Counted from the stretch's first letter, positions 36,023-48,270 are shown. The stretch is 64,000 nucleotides of DNA from Mangrovicoccus algicola (GCF_014903745.1 NZ_JACVXA010000012.1:32674-96673), one strand, 5' to 3'. Made by a program: numbers and translations. Notes: generated by a model from the letters alone, not told the origin.

Positions 36023-38899
36023 TCATTCGGCCGCGACCTGCCGCGGCTTCAGCATGTCGCGCAGATAGCGCCCGGTATGGCTGTCCTGCGCCGCGGCCAC
36101 TTCCTCGGGCGTCCCGGCCGCGACGATCCTGCCGCCGCCATCGCCGCCCTCGGGGCCGATATCGATGATCCAGTCGGCGGTCTTGATGACGTCCAGGTTA
36201 TGCTCGATCACCACCACGGTATTGCCCTGCTCCACCAATTCGTGCAGCACTTCCAGAAGCTTGCGGACATCCTCGAAATGCAGCCCCGTCGTCGGCTCGT
36301 CGAGGATGTAAAGCGTCCGCCCGGTGGAGCGTTTCGACAGCTCCTTGGACAGCTTGACCCGCTGCGCCTCGCCGCCCGAAAGGGTCGTCGCCTGCTGGCC
36401 GACCTTGATATAGCCCAGCCCCACCTGCACCAGCGCGTCCATCTTCTCGCGGATCGAGGGCACGGCCCTGAAGAAGTCCTGCGCATCCTCGACCGTCATG
36501 TCCAGGACATCGGCGATGGATTTGCCCTTGAACTGCACCTCCAGCGTCTCGCGATTGTAGCGCTTGCCCTGGCAGGTCTCGCAGGTGACGTAGACATCCG
36601 GCAGGAAATGCATCTCGATCTTGATGACGCCGTCGCCCTGGCAGGCCTCGCAGCGCCCGCCCTTGACGTTGAAGCTGAACCGGCCGGGCTTGTAGCCGCG
36701 CGCCTTGGATTCCGGCAGCCCGGCGAACCAGTCGCGGATCGGGGTGAAGGCGCCGGTATAGGTCGCGGGGTTCGACCGCGGCGTCCGCCCGATCGGGCGC
36801 TGGTCGATGTCGATGACCTTGTCGAGATGCTCGAACCCCCTGATGGTCTCGCAGGGGCTCGGCGTCTCGCGGGCGCCGTTGAGCTTCATCGCGGCATTCT
36901 TGTAGAGCGTCTCGATGGTCAGGGTGGACTTGCCGCCGCCCGAGACGCCGGTGACGCAGACGAACTTGCCCAGCGGGAATTCGGCGGTCACGTCCTTCAG
37001 GTTGTTGCCGCTGGCCTTGACGACGGTCAGGCTCTTGCCGTTGCCCTTGCGCCGCTCGGCCGGAACGGCGATCTCGCGCCGCCCCGCAAGGTAATCGCCG
37101 GTCACAGAGGCAGGCGTCGCCATGATCTCGGCCGGGGTCCCGGCGGCAATCACCTGGCCCCCATGCACGCCCGCGCCGGGGCCGATATCCAGCACGTAAT
37201 CGGCATGGCGGATCGCATCCTCGTCATGTTCGACCACGATCACCGTGTTGCCCTGGTCGCGCAGGTTCTTCAGCGTCGTCAGCAGCCGGTCATTGTCGCG
37301 CTGGTGCAGGCCGATCGATGGCTCGTCCAGAACGTAGAGCACGCCGGTCAGGCCCGAACCGATCTGCGAGGCCAGGCGGATCCGCTGGCTTTCCCCGCCG
37401 CTAAGCGTGCCGGCATTGCGGCTCATCGTCAGGTATTCGAGCCCCACATTGTTGAGGAAGCCCAGCCTTTCGCGGATCTCCTTCAGGATGGCGCGGGCGA
37501 TCTCGTTCTTCTGCCTGGACAGCGCGTCGGGAACGGTGCCGATCCAGTCATGCGCCTCCTTGATCGACATCTCGACCACCTGGCCGATATGCAGCCCGCC
37601 GATCTTCACCGCCAGCGCCTCCTCGCGCAGGCGATAGCCGCCGCAGGTGCCGCAGGGGCGGTTGTTCTGGTAACGCTCGAATTCCTCGCGGACCCAGTTG
37701 CTGTCGGTCTCGCGGTAGCGGCGTTCCATGTTGGGGATCACGCCCTCGAAGACGCGCTCCACCTGATAGACCCGCCCGGCCTCGTCATAGCGGAAGGGGA
37801 TCTCCTCCTTGCCCGAACCGAAGAGGAAGATCTGCTGGACATGCTTCGGCAGCTTCTTCCAGGGCAGTTTCTGGTCGAATTCGTAATGCTTGGCGAGCGA
37901 GTCGATGGTCTGGGTGAAATAGGGCGACTTGCCCTTCCGCCACGGCGCCAGCGCGCCGTTGACCAGCGTCAGCGTCTGGTCCGGCACGACGAGCCGTTCG
38001 TCGAAGAACAGCTCCACCCCCAGGCCGTCGCATTCCGGGCAGGCGCCGAAGGGCGCGTTGAAGGAAAACAGCCGCGGCTCGATTTCCGGGATGGTGAAGC
38101 CCGAGACGGGACAGGCGAAATTCTCGGAAAACGTGATCCGCTCCGGCTCGGGCGCGGTGCCGTCCTCGGCCTCGCGCGGCGCGGTTTCCAGGATGGCGAT
38201 GCCCTGCGCCAGGTCCAGCGCGGTGCGCAGGCTGTCGGCCAGCCGCGTCTCCATCCCCTCGCGCACGACGATGCGGTCGACGACCACGTCGATGTCGTGG
38301 CGGAATTTCTTGTCCAGCTTCGGCGGCTCATCGAGTTCGTGGAACGTGCCGTCGACCTTGACCCGCTGGAAGCCCTGCTTGCGCAGTTCCAGCATCTCCT
38401 TGCGGTACTCGCCCTTGCGGTCGCGCACGATGGGGGCCAGCAGATAGCCGCGGGTGCCCTCCTCCATCTCCATGATCCGGTCGACCATGTCCTGCACCTG
38501 CTGCGCCTCGATCGGCAGGCCGGTGGCGGGCGAATAGGGCGTGCCCGCGCGGGCGAAAAGCAGCCGGAGATAGTCGTAGATCTCCGTGACCGTGCCGACG
38601 GTGGAACGCGGGTTCTTCGAGGTCGTCTTCTGCTCGATGGAGATCGCCGGGCTGAGCCCCGAGATATGGTCGACATCGGGCTTTTCCATCATGTCGAGGA
38701 ACTGCCGCGCATAGGCCGAGAGGCTTTCGACATAGCGCCGCTGCCCTTCGGCATAGATCGTGTCGAAGGCGAGACTGGACTTGCCCGAGCCGGAAAGGCC
38801 GGTGATCACGACCAGCTCGTCACGGGGGATGTCCACGTCGATGCCCTTGAGGTTGTGCTCCCGCGCTCCCCGGACTTCGATCTTCTTCAACTCGGCCAT
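36023..38899 (-). CDS. uvrA: Excinuclease ABC subunit A
   Basis: A 958-residue damage-recognition ATPase of nucleotide excision repair. The two ABC modules show Walker [18 protein letters not shown] and [18 protein letters not shown], and two signature motifs [17 protein letters not shown] and [16 protein letters not shown]. Zinc fingers have C-x2-C pairs in CEACQGDG and [14 protein letters not shown] precedes the ATG. A LexA-type site lies 68 bp upstream, so SOS induction is expected. Confidence 0.98.
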   Translation of the reverse strand: MAELKKIEVRGAREHNLKGIDVDIPRDELVVITGLSGSGKSSLAFDTIYAEGQRRYVESLSAYARQFLDMMEKPDVDHISGLSPAISIEQKTTSKNPRSTVGTVTEIYDYLRLLFARAGTPYSPATGLPIEAQQVQDMVDRIMEMEEGTRGYLLAPIVRDRKGEYRKEMLELRKQGFQRVKVDGTFHELDEPPKLDKKFRHDIDVVVDRIVVREGMETRLADSLRTALDLAQGIAILETAPREAEDGTAPEPERITFSENFACPVSGFTIPEIEPRLFSFNAPFGACPECDGLGVELFFDERLVVPDQTLTLVNGALAPWRKGKSPYFTQTIDSLAKHYEFDQKLPWKKLPKHVQQIFLFGSGKEEIPFRYDEAGRVYQVERVFEGVIPNMERRYRETDSNWVREEFERYQNNRPCGTCGGYRLREEALAVKIGGLHIGQVVEMSIKEAHDWIGTVPDALSRQKNEIARAILKEIRERLGFLNNVGLEYLTMSRNAGTLSGGESQRIRLASQIGSGLTGVLYVLDEPSIGLHQRDNDRLLTTLKNLRDQGNTVIVVEHDEDAIRHADYVLDIGPGAGVHGGQVIAAGTPAEIMATPASVTGDYLAGRREIAVPAERRKGNGKSLTVVKASGNNLKDVTAEFPLGKFVCVTGVSGGGKSTLTIETLYKNAAMKLNGARETPSPCETIRGFEHLDKVIDIDQRPIGRTPRSNPATYTGAFTPIRDWFAGLPESKARGYKPGRFSFNVKGGRCEACQGDGVIKIEMHFLPDVYVTCETCQGKRYNRETLEVQFKGKSIADVLDMTVEDAQDFFRAVPSIREKMDALVQVGLGYIKVGQQATTLSGGEAQRVKLSKELSKRSTGRTLYILDEPTTGLHFEDVRKLLEVLHELVEQGNTVVVIEHNLDVIKTADWIIDIGPEGGDGGGRIVAAGTPEEVAAAQDSHTGRYLRDMLKPRQVAAE

Positions 38900-39223
38900 G
38901 CGACACCCTCCGGCTTCAACCCGGCTAAGATAGGTGCAACGGCGCGAGTCTCCAATGGGAATTTGTGAACATCAGGTGAACAGTCGAAATCCGATCTCCG
39001 CCGCCCCGTCCGGCCTGCGCCCCGCTGCCGCCGCCCGAAACTTCATATTTCGCTAAAATACTAGGCACTTATGGTTTGATATCGCGCGCGCGTCTTGCCA
39101 CAACGCTTGCGCCCACCTCCGCCGGGAGGCGGGCAATGCGCATCAGCCGCACCCATCCGTTCCGGCCGGGAGGACCTGCCCGGCATCGCCGGGGCGCCGG
39201 GTTCCGTTTTTCAGAGGACACCA
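38900..39223. other. Divergent control region between uvrA and a two-gene unit
   Basis: This 324-bp gap holds the LexA box and an AT-rich block at 39040-39080 that includes TAAAAT (39054-39059), a possible -10 box for the downstream plus-strand genes. No small gene is supported here. Confidence 0.6.
38967..38981 (-). promoter_or_regulatory. LexA (SOS) box of uvrA
   Basis: On the minus strand it reads GTTC-ACCTGAT-GTTC, an exact match to the alphaproteobacterial LexA consensus GTTC-N7-GTTC, 68 bp upstream of the uvrA start codon. Confidence 0.85.
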
Positions 39224-39421
39224 ATGAATGACGCCGTTTTCCGCGAGACACTGACAAGCAGCAAGGATCTGGGAGAGGCATCGCTGGCCACCAAAATCCT
39301 GGTCGCCAATCTGCGCCGGGAGGTATCCGGCCAGCCCGCGCTGCTTGACCAGGCGGTCAGCAGCCTGTCCGCCTATTTCGCCAAGCACCAGTTCGCGTCG
39401 AAGGATCTCGCGGCACTCTGA
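39224..39421 (+). CDS. Small protein of unknown function, first gene of a two-gene unit
   Basis: A 65-residue protein with no cysteines, no membrane span and a predicted all-helical, amphipathic sequence (SLATKILVANLRREVSG, then AVSSLSAYFAKHQFASKDL). AGAGGA is 5 bp before the ATG. The next gene starts 16 bp after its stop codon, so they are co-transcribed and may act together. I do not recognise a family; a small regulatory or adaptor partner for the larger protein is a guess. Confidence 0.75.
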   Translation: MNDAVFRETLTSSKDLGEASLATKILVANLRREVSGQPALLDQAVSSLSAYFAKHQFASKDLAAL

Positions 39422-39436
39422 GAAAGGAACGCGTTG

Positions 39437-40438
39437 ATGAAGAACACGATGATGACCATCGCAGAAGCTGCGGCCGAGATCGAGGCGGGCAAGGTTCTGC
39501 TGCTTGCGGGATCAGAATCGGCGCTGCGCCACCTTCCGCCGGGCAGCTGGATCGGCGGGACCTCGGTCTATTTCCTGACGGCCCAGGGCGGGCGCTGCGA
39601 CGAGGAAAACGTCTTCGTGACGGAATTCGCCGCGGCGCGGGATTTCCGCATCCGGCATTACGATCCGGACAGGCTGGCATCGCTGTGCGAGGAGCGGTTC
39701 GAGCACGGGGTCTCCACCATCCTCATCCCGGCCTTTTCCCGCGCTCACGAGGCTTTCGCGATCGAGGGGGCGGGCTATCCGGGTCTTTTTTCCCAGCCCC
39801 TGATGGGCTGGATCACCGGCACACATCTGGACGAGATCGGGCGCACCACGCCCAAGATCGTCGACGGGCGTTCGGGGGCCGTCCATGACGAGGGCGCGAT
39901 GCTGCTGCATGTGGCGCTGCCCCTGGGGCGCCGGGCGGAACTGGACATCATCAACCTGTTCGAACCCGACCTGTCCGCCGACCGCATCGTCTTCGAGGAG
40001 ACCGGCTTTTCCGCGGCCACCGCGCATGTCAACGGCGAGGCGGTCGATTTCGCCGAGTATCTCTCCGGGATCGGCCATGACCTGAAATTGCCGCTGGTCG
40101 CGGATTATGCCGGGGCGATGATAAATGTCTCGCTGCGCGGGATATCGCCGGAGCGCGGGCTGGTGCAATTCTACGCACCGGTCATCGCCGGCGTGGAATA
40201 CCGCGTCGCGAAATCCATCGGCGACTATGCCAGCGTGCTGGGCGCGCAGATCGGCAGCGCGGGCGGCGAACAGCTCTCCTGCAACTGCATCCTCAACTAT
40301 CTTTACGGCGAGCTGGAAGGCAAGCGCACGGGCAATTTCACCGGTCCGGCCACGTTCGGGGAAATCGCCTATATCCTGCTGAACCAGACGCTAGTTCATC
40401 TCAAGCTCGAGGCGGAAAAGGCGGCAAAGGTCGCCTGA
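39437..40438 (+). CDS. Conserved-looking cytoplasmic protein of unknown function
   Basis: A 333-residue protein. The start is ATG 39437, 8 bp after AAGGA; a TTG one codon upstream is less likely. No signal peptide or membrane span is seen. The N-terminal part has LLLAGSESALRHLPPGSWIG and VYFLTAQGGRCDEENVF, the middle GAGYPGLFSQPLMGW and GAMLLHVALPLGR, and near the C-terminus GEQLSCNCILNYLYGELEGK with a C-x-C pair. The gas-phase-like FIST sensor domain uses similar glycine/asparagine-rich ends, but this is only a resemblance. It ends before the rpoD terminator, convergent with rpoD. Confidence 0.8.
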   Translation: MKNTMMTIAEAAAEIEAGKVLLLAGSESALRHLPPGSWIGGTSVYFLTAQGGRCDEENVFVTEFAAARDFRIRHYDPDRLASLCEERFEHGVSTILIPAFSRAHEAFAIEGAGYPGLFSQPLMGWITGTHLDEIGRTTPKIVDGRSGAVHDEGAMLLHVALPLGRRAELDIINLFEPDLSADRIVFEETGFSAATAHVNGEAVDFAEYLSGIGHDLKLPLVADYAGAMINVSLRGISPERGLVQFYAPVIAGVEYRVAKSIGDYASVLGAQIGSAGGEQLSCNCILNYLYGELEGKRTGNFTGPATFGEIAYILLNQTLVHLKLEAEKAAKVA

Positions 40439-40469
40439 TCCGCGCTTTGCAACGACGGCCCTGCCCCGA

Positions 40470-40507
40470 AGAAAGAAAGACGCGCGGTCCCCGAAGGGCC
40501 GCGCGTC
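40470..40507 (-). terminator. Rho-independent terminator of rpoD
   Basis: On the minus strand: a 12-bp stem with one bulged base, a TTCG tetraloop, then CTTTCTTTCTTC. It lies 34 bp after the rpoD stop codon and can also stop readthrough from the convergent gene. Confidence 0.85.
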
Positions 40508-40540
40508 CGTTCGCTCCGCAGCTCGGCGTGGGCCGGCGCG

Positions 40541-42550
<2,010 letters not shown>

Positions 42551-42656
42551 TTGCAGCTCCTTCACGGGTCCCGGGCGACTCACCTAGTGTCCGTCGCTGA
42601 TTCTGTCACTGTCTAGCAGGCAATTATGAGTGATTCTTCCCCGATTACGAATCGAA

Positions 42657-44651
42657 TCACCGGTCCTTGCCTGATTCTCCGAGCGGCAGCTGGTCCAGCA
42701 GCCGTCTGAATGCGTCCCGCTCGTCCCGATCGAGCCGCGCGCCGTTCTCCGCAACGTCGAAGGCGCTGTCCTTTTCCATATGCGCGCGTTCCGCGCGGTT
42801 GCGGGCCTCGGCGGCCTGGGCCAGCCGGTAGGTCACGTATTCGGCGCGCCCCTGCCCGATCTCCTCGGCCGCCTCCTCGATCTCCAGGCGCAACCCGCGC
42901 TCGGATTGCAGCTTGGCTAGCGATTCAGCCAGTGTCGAGACCGCGACCTCGAGATTGCCGCGATGCTTGAAGACCGGGGTCACGCGCACATGGGGGCTGA
43001 TCAGCACGCTGTCAACGGTGCCCGGCCCGGCCGCGTCGCGGATCGCGTCCAGATATCCGGAAGACGGCGCTTCGGGCGCCTGGGTGAGGATCGCCCGCAG
43101 CAGCGCCCCGTGCTCGGTTTCGAGCATCTGCAGCCGGTCCAGATCGGCCTCGAAGGTCGCGACGACGCGCGGCTCCAGCAGGCAGGCGGCCAGGATCGAC
43201 ATTTCGCGGATGCGTTCGCCCGCACGGTTGTCGGGGTCCCGCGCCAGCGGTGTCGCACAGGTCTCGGGGCGCGGCTGCACCGGCAGAAGGCGGCGGGCGG
43301 TACCGCCGCCGGGCGTGAACCCGCCGCGGGCACCCGCGCCCCCGCCGGGCCGCTGCTCCTTGCGGCCGGGACGGAAGAGTCCCCAGCGCAGATCGCGGAT
43401 CGCCTGGCCGTAATGCTGGCGCAGCCCCGGATCTGCGATCCGTCCGATCAGCTCGCGCAGCCGCTGGTCCAGCGCCGCCTTGCGTTCCGGGCTGTCGAAA
43501 CTCTGTCCCTCGGTCTCGCGCTGCCACAGCAGGTCGACAAGAGGCCTCGCCTTGTCGAGGATCGCCTGCATCGCGCCGGGGCCTTCGGCCTTGATCAGGT
43601 CATCGGGATCCTTGCCCGGCGGCATCAGGGCGAAGCGCAGCGATCGTCCCGCCCCCAGCAGCGGCAGCGCCAGGTCGATCACGCGCATCGCCGCGCGCAG
43701 CCCCGCCTTGTCGCCATCCAGCGCGATCACCGGTTCGGGCGCGATCCGCCACATCAGCTGAAGCTGGTTCTCCGTCACCGCCGTGCCCAGCGGCGCAACC
43801 GCGCCGCCGAACCCGGCCTCGACGAGGGCGATCACATCCATGTAGCCTTCGGCCACGATCAGCGGCTGGCCCTTGCCCGCCGCTTCCCGCGCGGGGCCGT
43901 GATTGTACAGGCTGCGCCCCTTGTCGAACAGCTCCGTCTCGGGGGAATTCAGGTACTTGGCCCGGGCATTGGGGTCCATTGACCGGCCTCCGAAGGCGAT
44001 GCAGCGCCCCCGGGCATCGCGGATCGGAAACATGATGCGCCCGCGGAACCGGTCATAGGGCGGGCCGCCATCGTCGGGACGCGCCGCCAGTCCGGCATCG
44101 ACGATCAGCGCCTCCTCGATGCCGCGGGCGCGCAGCGCCTCGAACAGGCCCCGGCGCTGGTTAGGGGCGAAACCGATGCCGAAGCGGTCCTGCCCCTCCT
44201 GCGACAGGCCGCGGCGCTGCAGATAGGCGCGCGCCTCCTCGGCGGCGCCGCTGCCCAGCTGCATCCGGTAATATCGCACCGCCTGTTCCATGACCTCGGC
44301 CAGCTGGCTGCGGCGGTCGGCGCGTTTCTGGGCCTGCGGATCGCGCTGGGGCATGGGCATCCCCGCCTCGCGCGCGAGGATCTCCACCGCCTCCATGAAG
44401 CCCACATTCTCGGTATCCTTGACGAAGCCGATGGCGTCGCCCTTGGCGTGGCAGCCGAAGCAGTAATAGAATCCCTTGCGGTCATCCACGTGGAAAGAGG
44501 CGGATTTTTCCTGGTGGAACGGACAGGGCGCCCACATGTCGCCCTTGCCCTGTTTGGACTTGCGGCTGTCCCACATGACCTTGCGGCCGACCACCTGGGC
44601 CAGGCTGACACGGCTGCGCAATTCATCGAGGAAACCGGGAGGGAGACTCAT
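42657..44651 (-). CDS. dnaG: DNA primase
   Basis: A 664-residue primase that makes RNA primers at the replication fork. The N-terminal zinc-binding domain has CPFHQEKSASFHV and YYCFGCHAKGDAI; the Toprim catalytic core has VAEGYMDVIALVEAGF and VIALDGDKAGLRAAMRV. The C-terminal part should bind the DnaB helicase. The ATG at 44651 (MSLPPGF) is chosen over TTG 44660. It lies upstream of rpoD on the same strand and 51 bp before it comes the end of the glutamate dehydrogenase frame. Confidence 0.97.
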   Translation of the reverse strand: MSLPPGFLDELRSRVSLAQVVGRKVMWDSRKSKQGKGDMWAPCPFHQEKSASFHVDDRKGFYYCFGCHAKGDAIGFVKDTENVGFMEAVEILAREAGMPMPQRDPQAQKRADRRSQLAEVMEQAVRYYRMQLGSGAAEEARAYLQRRGLSQEGQDRFGIGFAPNQRRGLFEALRARGIEEALIVDAGLAARPDDGGPPYDRFRGRIMFPIRDARGRCIAFGGRSMDPNARAKYLNSPETELFDKGRSLYNHGPAREAAGKGQPLIVAEGYMDVIALVEAGFGGAVAPLGTAVTENQLQLMWRIAPEPVIALDGDKAGLRAAMRVIDLALPLLGAGRSLRFALMPPGKDPDDLIKAEGPGAMQAILDKARPLVDLLWQRETEGQSFDSPERKAALDQRLRELIGRIADPGLRQHYGQAIRDLRWGLFRPGRKEQRPGGGAGARGGFTPGGGTARRLLPVQPRPETCATPLARDPDNRAGERIREMSILAACLLEPRVVATFEADLDRLQMLETEHGALLRAILTQAPEAPSSGYLDAIRDAAGPGTVDSVLISPHVRVTPVFKHRGNLEVAVSTLAESLAKLQSERGLRLEIEEAAEEIGQGRAEYVTYRLAQAAEARNRAERAHMEKDSAFDVAENGARLDRDERDAFRRLLDQLPLGESGKDR

Positions 44652-44702
44652 GACCGCCAATATGACCCAAGCCCGCGGCGGATGCCAGAGGACCCGACGC
44701 GG

Positions 44703-46148
44703 CTAAAGCCCCTTCGCGCGATAGCTTTCCGCCACCCGGCCGATGGCGACGATGTAGGCGGCGGTGCGCAGGTCCGGAACATCCGCCCTGCGCCGCCACA
44801 GCGCGCTCATCGACTGGTAGGCGGTGCGCATCGTGTCATCCAGCCCCGAGCGCACCAGTTCCAGTTCGCCCGCGCCGCGCAGGTACTGGGTCTTGAATCC
44901 TTCCGACAGGGTCATGCCGTTGCCCATCGAGGAAACGATGCGTTCCAGTTCGTCGACCACGAGCTGGTGGCGCGCCTCTTCCTGGCGCCGCTGCATCCGG
45001 CCGAACCGGATATGGCCCAGGTTCTTCACCCATTCGAAATAGCTGACCGTCACCCCCCCGGCATTCGCATAGAGATCGGGAATGACCAGGATGCCGCGGC
45101 GGCGCAGCACCTCGTCGGCCCCGGCCGTCACCGGTCCGTTGGCCGCCTCGATCACCAGTTTCGCGCGGATGCGTTCCGCATTCTCGAGGTTGATGACGCC
45201 TTCCAGCGCGGCGGGCACCAGGATGTCGCAGGGCTCCTCCAGAAGGACCGCCCCGTCCGGCACCACCTGGGCATGGGGATAGTCGCGCACCCCTCCATGC
45301 TCCGCGATCCAGAGGCGCAGCGACTCGATGTCGATGCCGGAAGGATCGATCACCCCGCCATCATGTTCGATCACGGCGACGATGCGCGCCCCGTCCTCCT
45401 CCGACAGGAATTTCGCCGCGTGATAGCCGACATTGCCCAGCCCCTGCACGATGATGCGCTTGCCGTCGAGCGTGCCGGTCAGCCCCGCTTCGGCCATGTC
45501 GTCGGGATGGCGGAAAAATTCGCGCAATGCGTATTGCACCCCGCGGCCGGTCGCCTCGACCCGGCCCTGGATGCCCCCCGCATTGAGCGGCTTGCCGGTG
45601 ACGCAGGCGCGGGCATTGATGTCGGTGGTCTGGATGCGGGCATACTGGTCGGCGATCCAGGCCATTTCCCGTTCGCCCGTCCCCATGTCGGGCGCGGGCA
45701 CGTTCTGGCTGGGATGGATCAGGTCGCGCTTGATCAGTTCATAGGCGAAGCGCCGGGTGATGGCCTCCAGCTCGTGCTCCTCGTACTGGCGCGGATCGAT
45801 GCGCAACCCGCCCTTGGAGCCGCCGAAGGGCGCCTCCACCAATGCGCATTTGTAGGTCATCAGCGCCGCCAGCGCCTCCACCTCGTCCTGGTGGACCCCC
45901 ATCGCGTAGCGGATGCCGCCCTTGACCGGTTCGGTATGTTCCGAATGGATGGCGCGGTAGCCGGTGAAGGTCTGGATCTGGCCGCGCAGCCGGACGCCGA
46001 AGCGCACGGTATAGGTGGCGTTGCAGACGCGGATCTTCTCCTTCAGCCCCGAGGGCAGGTCCATCAGCGCGACGGCATGGTTGAACATCATGTCGACGGA
46101 TTGACGGAAACCGGGCTCCGGCACCTGCGGGCTGGGCGATGTGGTCAT
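44703..46148 (-). CDS. Glu/Leu/Phe/Val dehydrogenase family protein (glutamate dehydrogenase)
   Basis: A 481-residue enzyme. The catalytic lysine region is CALVEAPFGGSKGGLRIDP, the second one PAPDMGTGEREMAW, and the NAD(P) Rossmann motif is VQGLGNVGYHAAKFL. It interconverts glutamate and 2-oxoglutarate with ammonia; the fingerprint GLGNVG with a following acidic stretch fits NAD use, but cofactor choice is not certain. GGAAGGA precedes the ATG at 46148. It is followed by dnaG and rpoD on the same strand, with which it may share some readthrough. Confidence 0.94.
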   Translation of the reverse strand: MTTSPSPQVPEPGFRQSVDMMFNHAVALMDLPSGLKEKIRVCNATYTVRFGVRLRGQIQTFTGYRAIHSEHTEPVKGGIRYAMGVHQDEVEALAALMTYKCALVEAPFGGSKGGLRIDPRQYEEHELEAITRRFAYELIKRDLIHPSQNVPAPDMGTGEREMAWIADQYARIQTTDINARACVTGKPLNAGGIQGRVEATGRGVQYALREFFRHPDDMAEAGLTGTLDGKRIIVQGLGNVGYHAAKFLSEEDGARIVAVIEHDGGVIDPSGIDIESLRLWIAEHGGVRDYPHAQVVPDGAVLLEEPCDILVPAALEGVINLENAERIRAKLVIEAANGPVTAGADEVLRRRGILVIPDLYANAGGVTVSYFEWVKNLGHIRFGRMQRRQEEARHQLVVDELERIVSSMGNGMTLSEGFKTQYLRGAGELELVRSGLDDTMRTAYQSMSALWRRRADVPDLRTAAYIVAIGRVAESYRAKGL

Positions 46149-46233
46149 GGCTCTTCCTTCCGGTCGCGGGCAGGGACGACTCGGGCGCCCCGCCATCATG
46201 GATGAGACTTCTCCGGCACTGGTGAATCTTCTG

Positions 46234-46767
46234 CTAAGCTTGGCGCGGCACCTCGGCGAGGCGCTGCTCCAGCCGGTCGGCAAAGGCGCGGGTCTGGGCC
46301 TTGGGCGTCATGCCGCCGATCCCCACCCTGCGTCCGGTGCGCCACCACAGGCCCGGCACCCAGCGCGCCCCGTCGCGGGCCGACAGGGTCACGACCACGC
46401 CATTGGCGGGCTTGACCGCGAAGACGCCGCGTTCCAGCCGCCGCACATCCGATAGCAGGAAGACGGTCCGCCCGTCGCTGGCGACGACCCGGTCGGGCCG
46501 CAGCACAAGCCCCTGCCCGGCGCTGCGCCAAACCTTCCAGGCGGCACCGAGCGCCCCGGCCGCGACGGCCAGCACGCAGATGCGGACCATGGCGCCGTCG
46601 AGTTCCTCGCTGACCGAAAGGGTCGTCAGCAGCACGCCGAGCCCGGCAAGAAGAATGACGGCTAAAATTACGCGCATTCTCGAAGGAAACAGGACCGCCA
46701 GCGGCGCCTGTCCGGCAGCATCCTGCGTGTCTGCCTGCCAACCCTCTGGATTTCCGGCGTCATTCAT
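46234..46767 (-). CDS. Membrane protein of unknown function
   Basis: A 177-residue protein: a 30-residue soluble N-terminus, two adjacent membrane spans (about residues 34-50 and 60-78), and a cytoplasmic domain starting GLVLRPDRVVASDGRTVFLL that resembles the small PH-like domain found after paired membrane helices. It ends in a basic/glutamine-rich helix. The start at 46767 (MNDAGNPEG) is preferred to longer in-frame options. It is 85 bp upstream of gdh and divergent from the flagellin gene. Confidence 0.75.
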   Translation of the reverse strand: MNDAGNPEGWQADTQDAAGQAPLAVLFPSRMRVILAVILLAGLGVLLTTLSVSEELDGAMVRICVLAVAAGALGAAWKVWRSAGQGLVLRPDRVVASDGRTVFLLSDVRRLERGVFAVKPANGVVVTLSARDGARWVPGLWWRTGRRVGIGGMTPKAQTRAFADRLEQRLAEVPRQA

Positions 46768-47016
46768 CTTTCGAGCCTCTCGATTCCGGCGCGGCGCAAA
46801 GGCCCGTCCCGCCGACGGCCCCGGTCCCCTGCGCGCAGAGCCCGGCAACCATTATCCGTTCATTAGCCATTCTGTCCTTAGCTGCCACGGCGTTCCGAAG
46901 GGACGGCACGGCCGCGGAAGGCGGATCGTAAGATCAGAATGGCTGCGCACAGGGTTCAATCGGACCTCGAATGTATCTCGGCGCCGAACTGCGCCAAAGA
47001 AGGGAACCGTGGGCAG

Positions 47017-48228
47017 ATGTCCAGTATTTTGACGAATACCAGCGCGATGGTCGCGCTGCAAACGCTGAAATCCATCAATACGGGCCTCGAAAAGGTCCAG
47101 AGCGAGATTTCCACCGGCAAGACGATCGCCAATGCGAAAGACAATTCCGCGATCTGGGCGATCTCCAAGGTCATGGAATCCGATGTGAACGGCTTCCGTG
47201 CGATTTCCGACAGCCTGTCTCTGGGCGAATCCACGGTGGCCGTGGCCCAGACGGCGGCGGAGACGATCCAGGACCTGCTCAACGAGATCAAGACCAAGAT
47301 CGTCGCCGCGCAGGGCGACAATGTCGACCGCACCAAGCTCAACAACGATGTCGACGCGCTGAAGAACCAGATTTCCTCGGTGGTCAGCGCCGCCCAGTTC
47401 AACGGCCTGAACCTCGTCGACGGCAGCACGGCCACGACCAATGTCCTTTCCTCCATCGACCGCGATTCCACCGGCACGGTAACCGCCAATTACATCAGCG
47501 TCCTGGCGCAGAATCTCGGCTCGGGCGGCTACACGGCCAAGACCGTCTTCTCCGGCGGCACGGCGACGGTGGTCTCGCTGGCCGGGGATACATTCGTGAT
47601 GTCGCTCGACAATGCCGGGGGGACGGATGCCGTGGTCATCGGCAATCCCACCTACGATGTCGGCGAAAGCATCAACATCAACATCGCGGGCTACCGTGCC
47701 AGCTACACGGTGAGCGCCAACGACATCGCCGCGGGCAACACGCCCGAGGACATCGTCGCGACAAATCTCAAGGCGCAGATCGAATCCTTCAACATCTCGG
47801 GGCTGGTCGTCGCATATGACAGCGCGGTGCCCGGACAGCTGACCTTCACCAATTCCGGCACGCTCGACCTGACCGTCACGGGGCAGTTCGGCGACGAGGG
47901 CGCGGGCGGCCTGTCCCAGCTTTCGACCATCGATGCGACCAATGCCGGGACGCTGGCGGCCCAGCTGATCACCATGGAAACGCTGATCTCCACCGCCATC
48001 GACGCCGCCGCGGCCTTCGGCTCCGTCGGCAACCAGATCGACACCCAGGCCGCTTTCGTCTCGAAGCTGACGGATTCGATGCGGGCAGGCATCGGATCGC
48101 TGGTCGATGCCGACATGGAGGAGGCCTCCGCCCGGCTGCAGGCCCTGCAGGTCCAGCAGCAGCTGGGCATCCAGGCGCTTTCCATCGCCAACCAGGCACC
48201 GCAGAACGTCCTGTCCCTGTTCCGCTGA
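47017..48228 (+). CDS. fliC: Flagellin
   Basis: A 403-residue flagellin, the subunit of the flagellar filament, exported by the flagellar type III system without a signal peptide. The conserved N-terminus MSSILTNTSAMVALQTLKS and C-terminus LQVQQQLGIQALSIANQAPQ form the D0/D1 coiled core, with a Gly/Thr/Asn-rich variable middle (about residues 150-320). The ATG at 47017 is chosen because it begins the conserved end. No flaF, flbT or other flagellar gene is nearby in the window. A strong hairpin terminator follows, so it is monocistronic. Confidence 0.95.
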   Translation: MSSILTNTSAMVALQTLKSINTGLEKVQSEISTGKTIANAKDNSAIWAISKVMESDVNGFRAISDSLSLGESTVAVAQTAAETIQDLLNEIKTKIVAAQGDNVDRTKLNNDVDALKNQISSVVSAAQFNGLNLVDGSTATTNVLSSIDRDSTGTVTANYISVLAQNLGSGGYTAKTVFSGGTATVVSLAGDTFVMSLDNAGGTDAVVIGNPTYDVGESININIAGYRASYTVSANDIAAGNTPEDIVATNLKAQIESFNISGLVVAYDSAVPGQLTFTNSGTLDLTVTGQFGDEGAGGLSQLSTIDATNAGTLAAQLITMETLISTAIDAAAAFGSVGNQIDTQAAFVSKLTDSMRAGIGSLVDADMEEASARLQALQVQQQLGIQALSIANQAPQNVLSLFR

Positions 48229-48245
48229 GCGCCGCTTTCCCCGCA

Positions 48246-48270
48246 GGCGCGCCATTCCGGCGCGCCTTTC
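48246..48270 (+). terminator. Terminator of the flagellin gene
   Basis: Perfect GGCGCGCC stem (48246-48253 with 48259-48266), 5-base loop, followed by TTTC, 17 bp after the stop codon. Confidence 0.8.

Noticed and set aside
35066..38968. 1300-codon open frame on the plus strand
   Set aside because: It lies antisense to the patatin-like gene and uvrA, both strongly supported. The translation has no recognisable domain.
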